Source: Acidobacteriota bacterium
GTDB lineage: Bacteria; Acidobacteriota; Vicinamibacteria; Vicinamibacterales; SCN-69-37
Direction: 5' to 3'
Length of the DNA: 64,000 bases
NCBI GenBank assembly: GCA_016716905.1
Contig: JADJUS010000003.1
Location: forward strand, 731,308 to 795,307
Positions within the stretch are counted from its first letter, which is position 1. The number at the start of each line of letters is the position of its first letter. The notes beneath the pieces were generated by a model that ran no database searches, was not told the DNA's origin, and saw only the letters and a program-made list of their open reading frames with translations. This document shows, piece by piece, positions 62,892 through 64,000 of the stretch. A program made the translations under genes and the position numbers.

Positions 62892-63738
62892 GGATCGACT
62901 GGACGAAAGACGAGGTCGAACTCGTCGTCGCGAGCTACTTCGCAAGTGGGCCGAGGTGCGCGCTGGGCATCCGGTCAACAAGGCGAGTGCTACCGAGCGT
63001 TGGCTGCTGTGCTCCCCGGACGAAATCCTGACGCGGTCAGTAGCAAGTGCCAGAACATCAGTGCGACTTTCGCGACTTCGGGTTTTGGTCATTGGTGTCC
63101 TGGCTTGAAGCCCTTTGGCCATTACCAAAAACTCCTTGCCCAGGGCGTGCTTGAGTGGCTCGACGCTGACATTCGCTGGCTCGATGAGCTTTCGACTCCT
63201 TTGGGAGCAGCGGTGGCGGCGCCGGCTGCTGATGGTGTGTCACTCGACGCAGAAGAAGCTCCGCCCGACGCGCTCGACCCCCTGGTGGCAGCCATCAACG
63301 CGCTTTCGACGGATCGCCCACGACGGGTGCTGGATTTCATAGCGCGCGATCAACGTAACCGCGAACTGGGTGAACAAGGCGAGGCGCTCGTCCTCGACAG
63401 AGAGCAGCGCCGCCTCCACGACACCGAAGGACGACCGGATCTCGCGCGTCAAGTTGAGTGGGTCGCGAAGACTCAGGCGACTGGCTGGGATACGACATCG
63501 GGTCTTTCAATGCGAACGGCAGTGCCCGACTGATCGAGTCAAGACAACAACGTATGGGAAGCAGTCGCCCTTCTTCGTGACGAAAAACGAACTTCGAGTG
63601 TCACGAGAGCAAGCGGATCACTACCACCTTTGTCGTGTCTTCGAGTTCTCTCGGACGCCTCGGTTCTATCGGCTGAGTGGCGCGCTGGACGTTGTGTGTC
63701 GGCTGGACGCGGAGTTGTTCAAGGCGTGGGTGGGGTAG
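62888..63738 (+). pseudogene. DUF3883-domain nuclease-like protein, multiple frameshifts
   Basis: ATG 62888 gives RIDWTKDEVELVVASYF, after which the frame is lost. KCQNISATFATSGFGHWCPG and KPFGHYQKLL lie in a second frame together with RRVLDFIARDQRNRELGEQG. DWLGYDIGSFNANGSARLIE is in a third, and VKTTTYGKQSPFFVTKNELR to the end at 63738 in another. Restored, it has the DUF3883 pattern (NR.LG..GE, GYDI.SF, IEVKTT), a PD-(D/E)xK-type domain common in defence islands. Several indels are needed, so it is inactive as read. Confidence 0.65.
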
Positions 63739-63796
63739 CCTTGATGGGCGAAACCTCGAGCAGCAGCCACTCCCGGTTCATCACCCGGTCGTCGTC

Positions 63797-64000
63797 CTAA
63801 CTCTTTCCGGCCCGCCGGGTTCGGAAGGCTCGGCCGGCAAAGAGGTGATGGGACGTGTCATCAAACCCCATCACCCCTCGAAGGGCCCTTGCCGCCTGAG
63901 TCGGTTTGCCTTTCGCTGGTGCCGTCACGTGAGGAACCCTCCACTTCGGCCTTGGGCGTCCTTTCCTATTCTTGAGTTCCGGGTTGCGGACGAACGCAGT
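63797..64000 (-). CDS. Hypothetical protein, C-terminal part (5' end outside window)
   Basis: The minus strand is open for 67 codons from the window edge to TAG 63797-63799. It encodes a basic protein (FVRNPELKNRKGRPRPKWRV, MGFDDTSHHLFAGRAFRTRR). Composition looks coding but no family is recognised. It faces the DUF3883 gene tail-to-tail. Confidence 0.4.
   Translation of the reverse strand, partial: TAFVRNPELKNRKGRPRPKWRVPHVTAPAKGKPTQAARALRGVMGFDDTSHHLFAGRAFRTRRAGKS

Overview
The window is a GC-rich bacterial chromosome segment with tightly packed genes and many 1 to 4 base stop/start overlaps. Two secreted proteins belong to the VWFA-related family first described in Acidobacteria. Together with exosortase-type protein sorting, Ig-like repeat proteins and short AGGAACTG-type intergenic repeats, this suggests an Acidobacteriota genome, possibly Vicinamibacteria. 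That placement is inference.

Bases 1-18.6 kb hold housekeeping and repair genes: the mutL 3' end, a GNAT acetyltransferase, an AlkD-like glycosylase, rarA with a SpoU methyltransferase, greA, a patatin-like membrane protein without its nucleophile, a Cys/Met-metabolism PLP enzyme, a DHH phosphoesterase, a VWFA protein, uvrB, an Mla-type lipid transporter (MlaE-MlaF-MlaD) with two small membrane genes, tRNA-Val(CAC) and a large membrane protein. A perfect 20-bp hairpin at 18.6 kb separates this block from convergent genes. From 18.6 to 26.1 kb come an outer-membrane receptor-like protein, a cyclophilin and a nucleoside salvage group: upp, divergent from an amidohydrolase, hpt, rpiB and deoC. 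RpiB and DeoC carry unusual N-terminal extensions. From 26 to 35 kb there are an MscS channel, an orphan response regulator, ABC exporter parts without a permease, rsgA, an ABC-2 exporter pair and a DUF2207 protein.

A complete 11-gene respiratory complex I operon (nuoABCDHIJKLMN) runs from 35.2 to 44.9 kb. It has no nuoEFG, so the NADH-oxidising module must be elsewhere or be replaced by another electron donor.

From 45 to 56.6 kb lies a secretion and surface-sorting region. Its centre is a 451-residue exosortase-family protein in which the whole Cys-Arg-His catalytic core occurs twice with the same 41-residue Cys-to-Arg spacing. Around it are a methyltransferase, a twice-frameshifted membrane protein, a 5'-truncated S-adenosylmethionine decarboxylase, a VWFA protein, and two candidate substrates ending in IPTL-CTERM-like signals (VPTLPQ... 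and VPVMGGQ...). The decarboxylase and one substrate are both cut at about 52,450, pointing to a rearrangement or a misassembly.

From 56.6 kb to the end is an integrated island. It starts with the 3' part of a tRNA-Phe gene (attachment site) and an intact tyrosine integrase. The remainder is a decayed cargo: a zeta-toxin remnant with its companion, a PD-(D/E)xK-like protein, a DUF262/HNH (GmrSD-like) protein, an intact HNH endonuclease and a DUF3883 nuclease-like protein. Most cargo genes carry single-base frameshifts, whereas those between 1 and 48 kb do not. They may be a dying anti-phage island or lie in lower-quality sequence.
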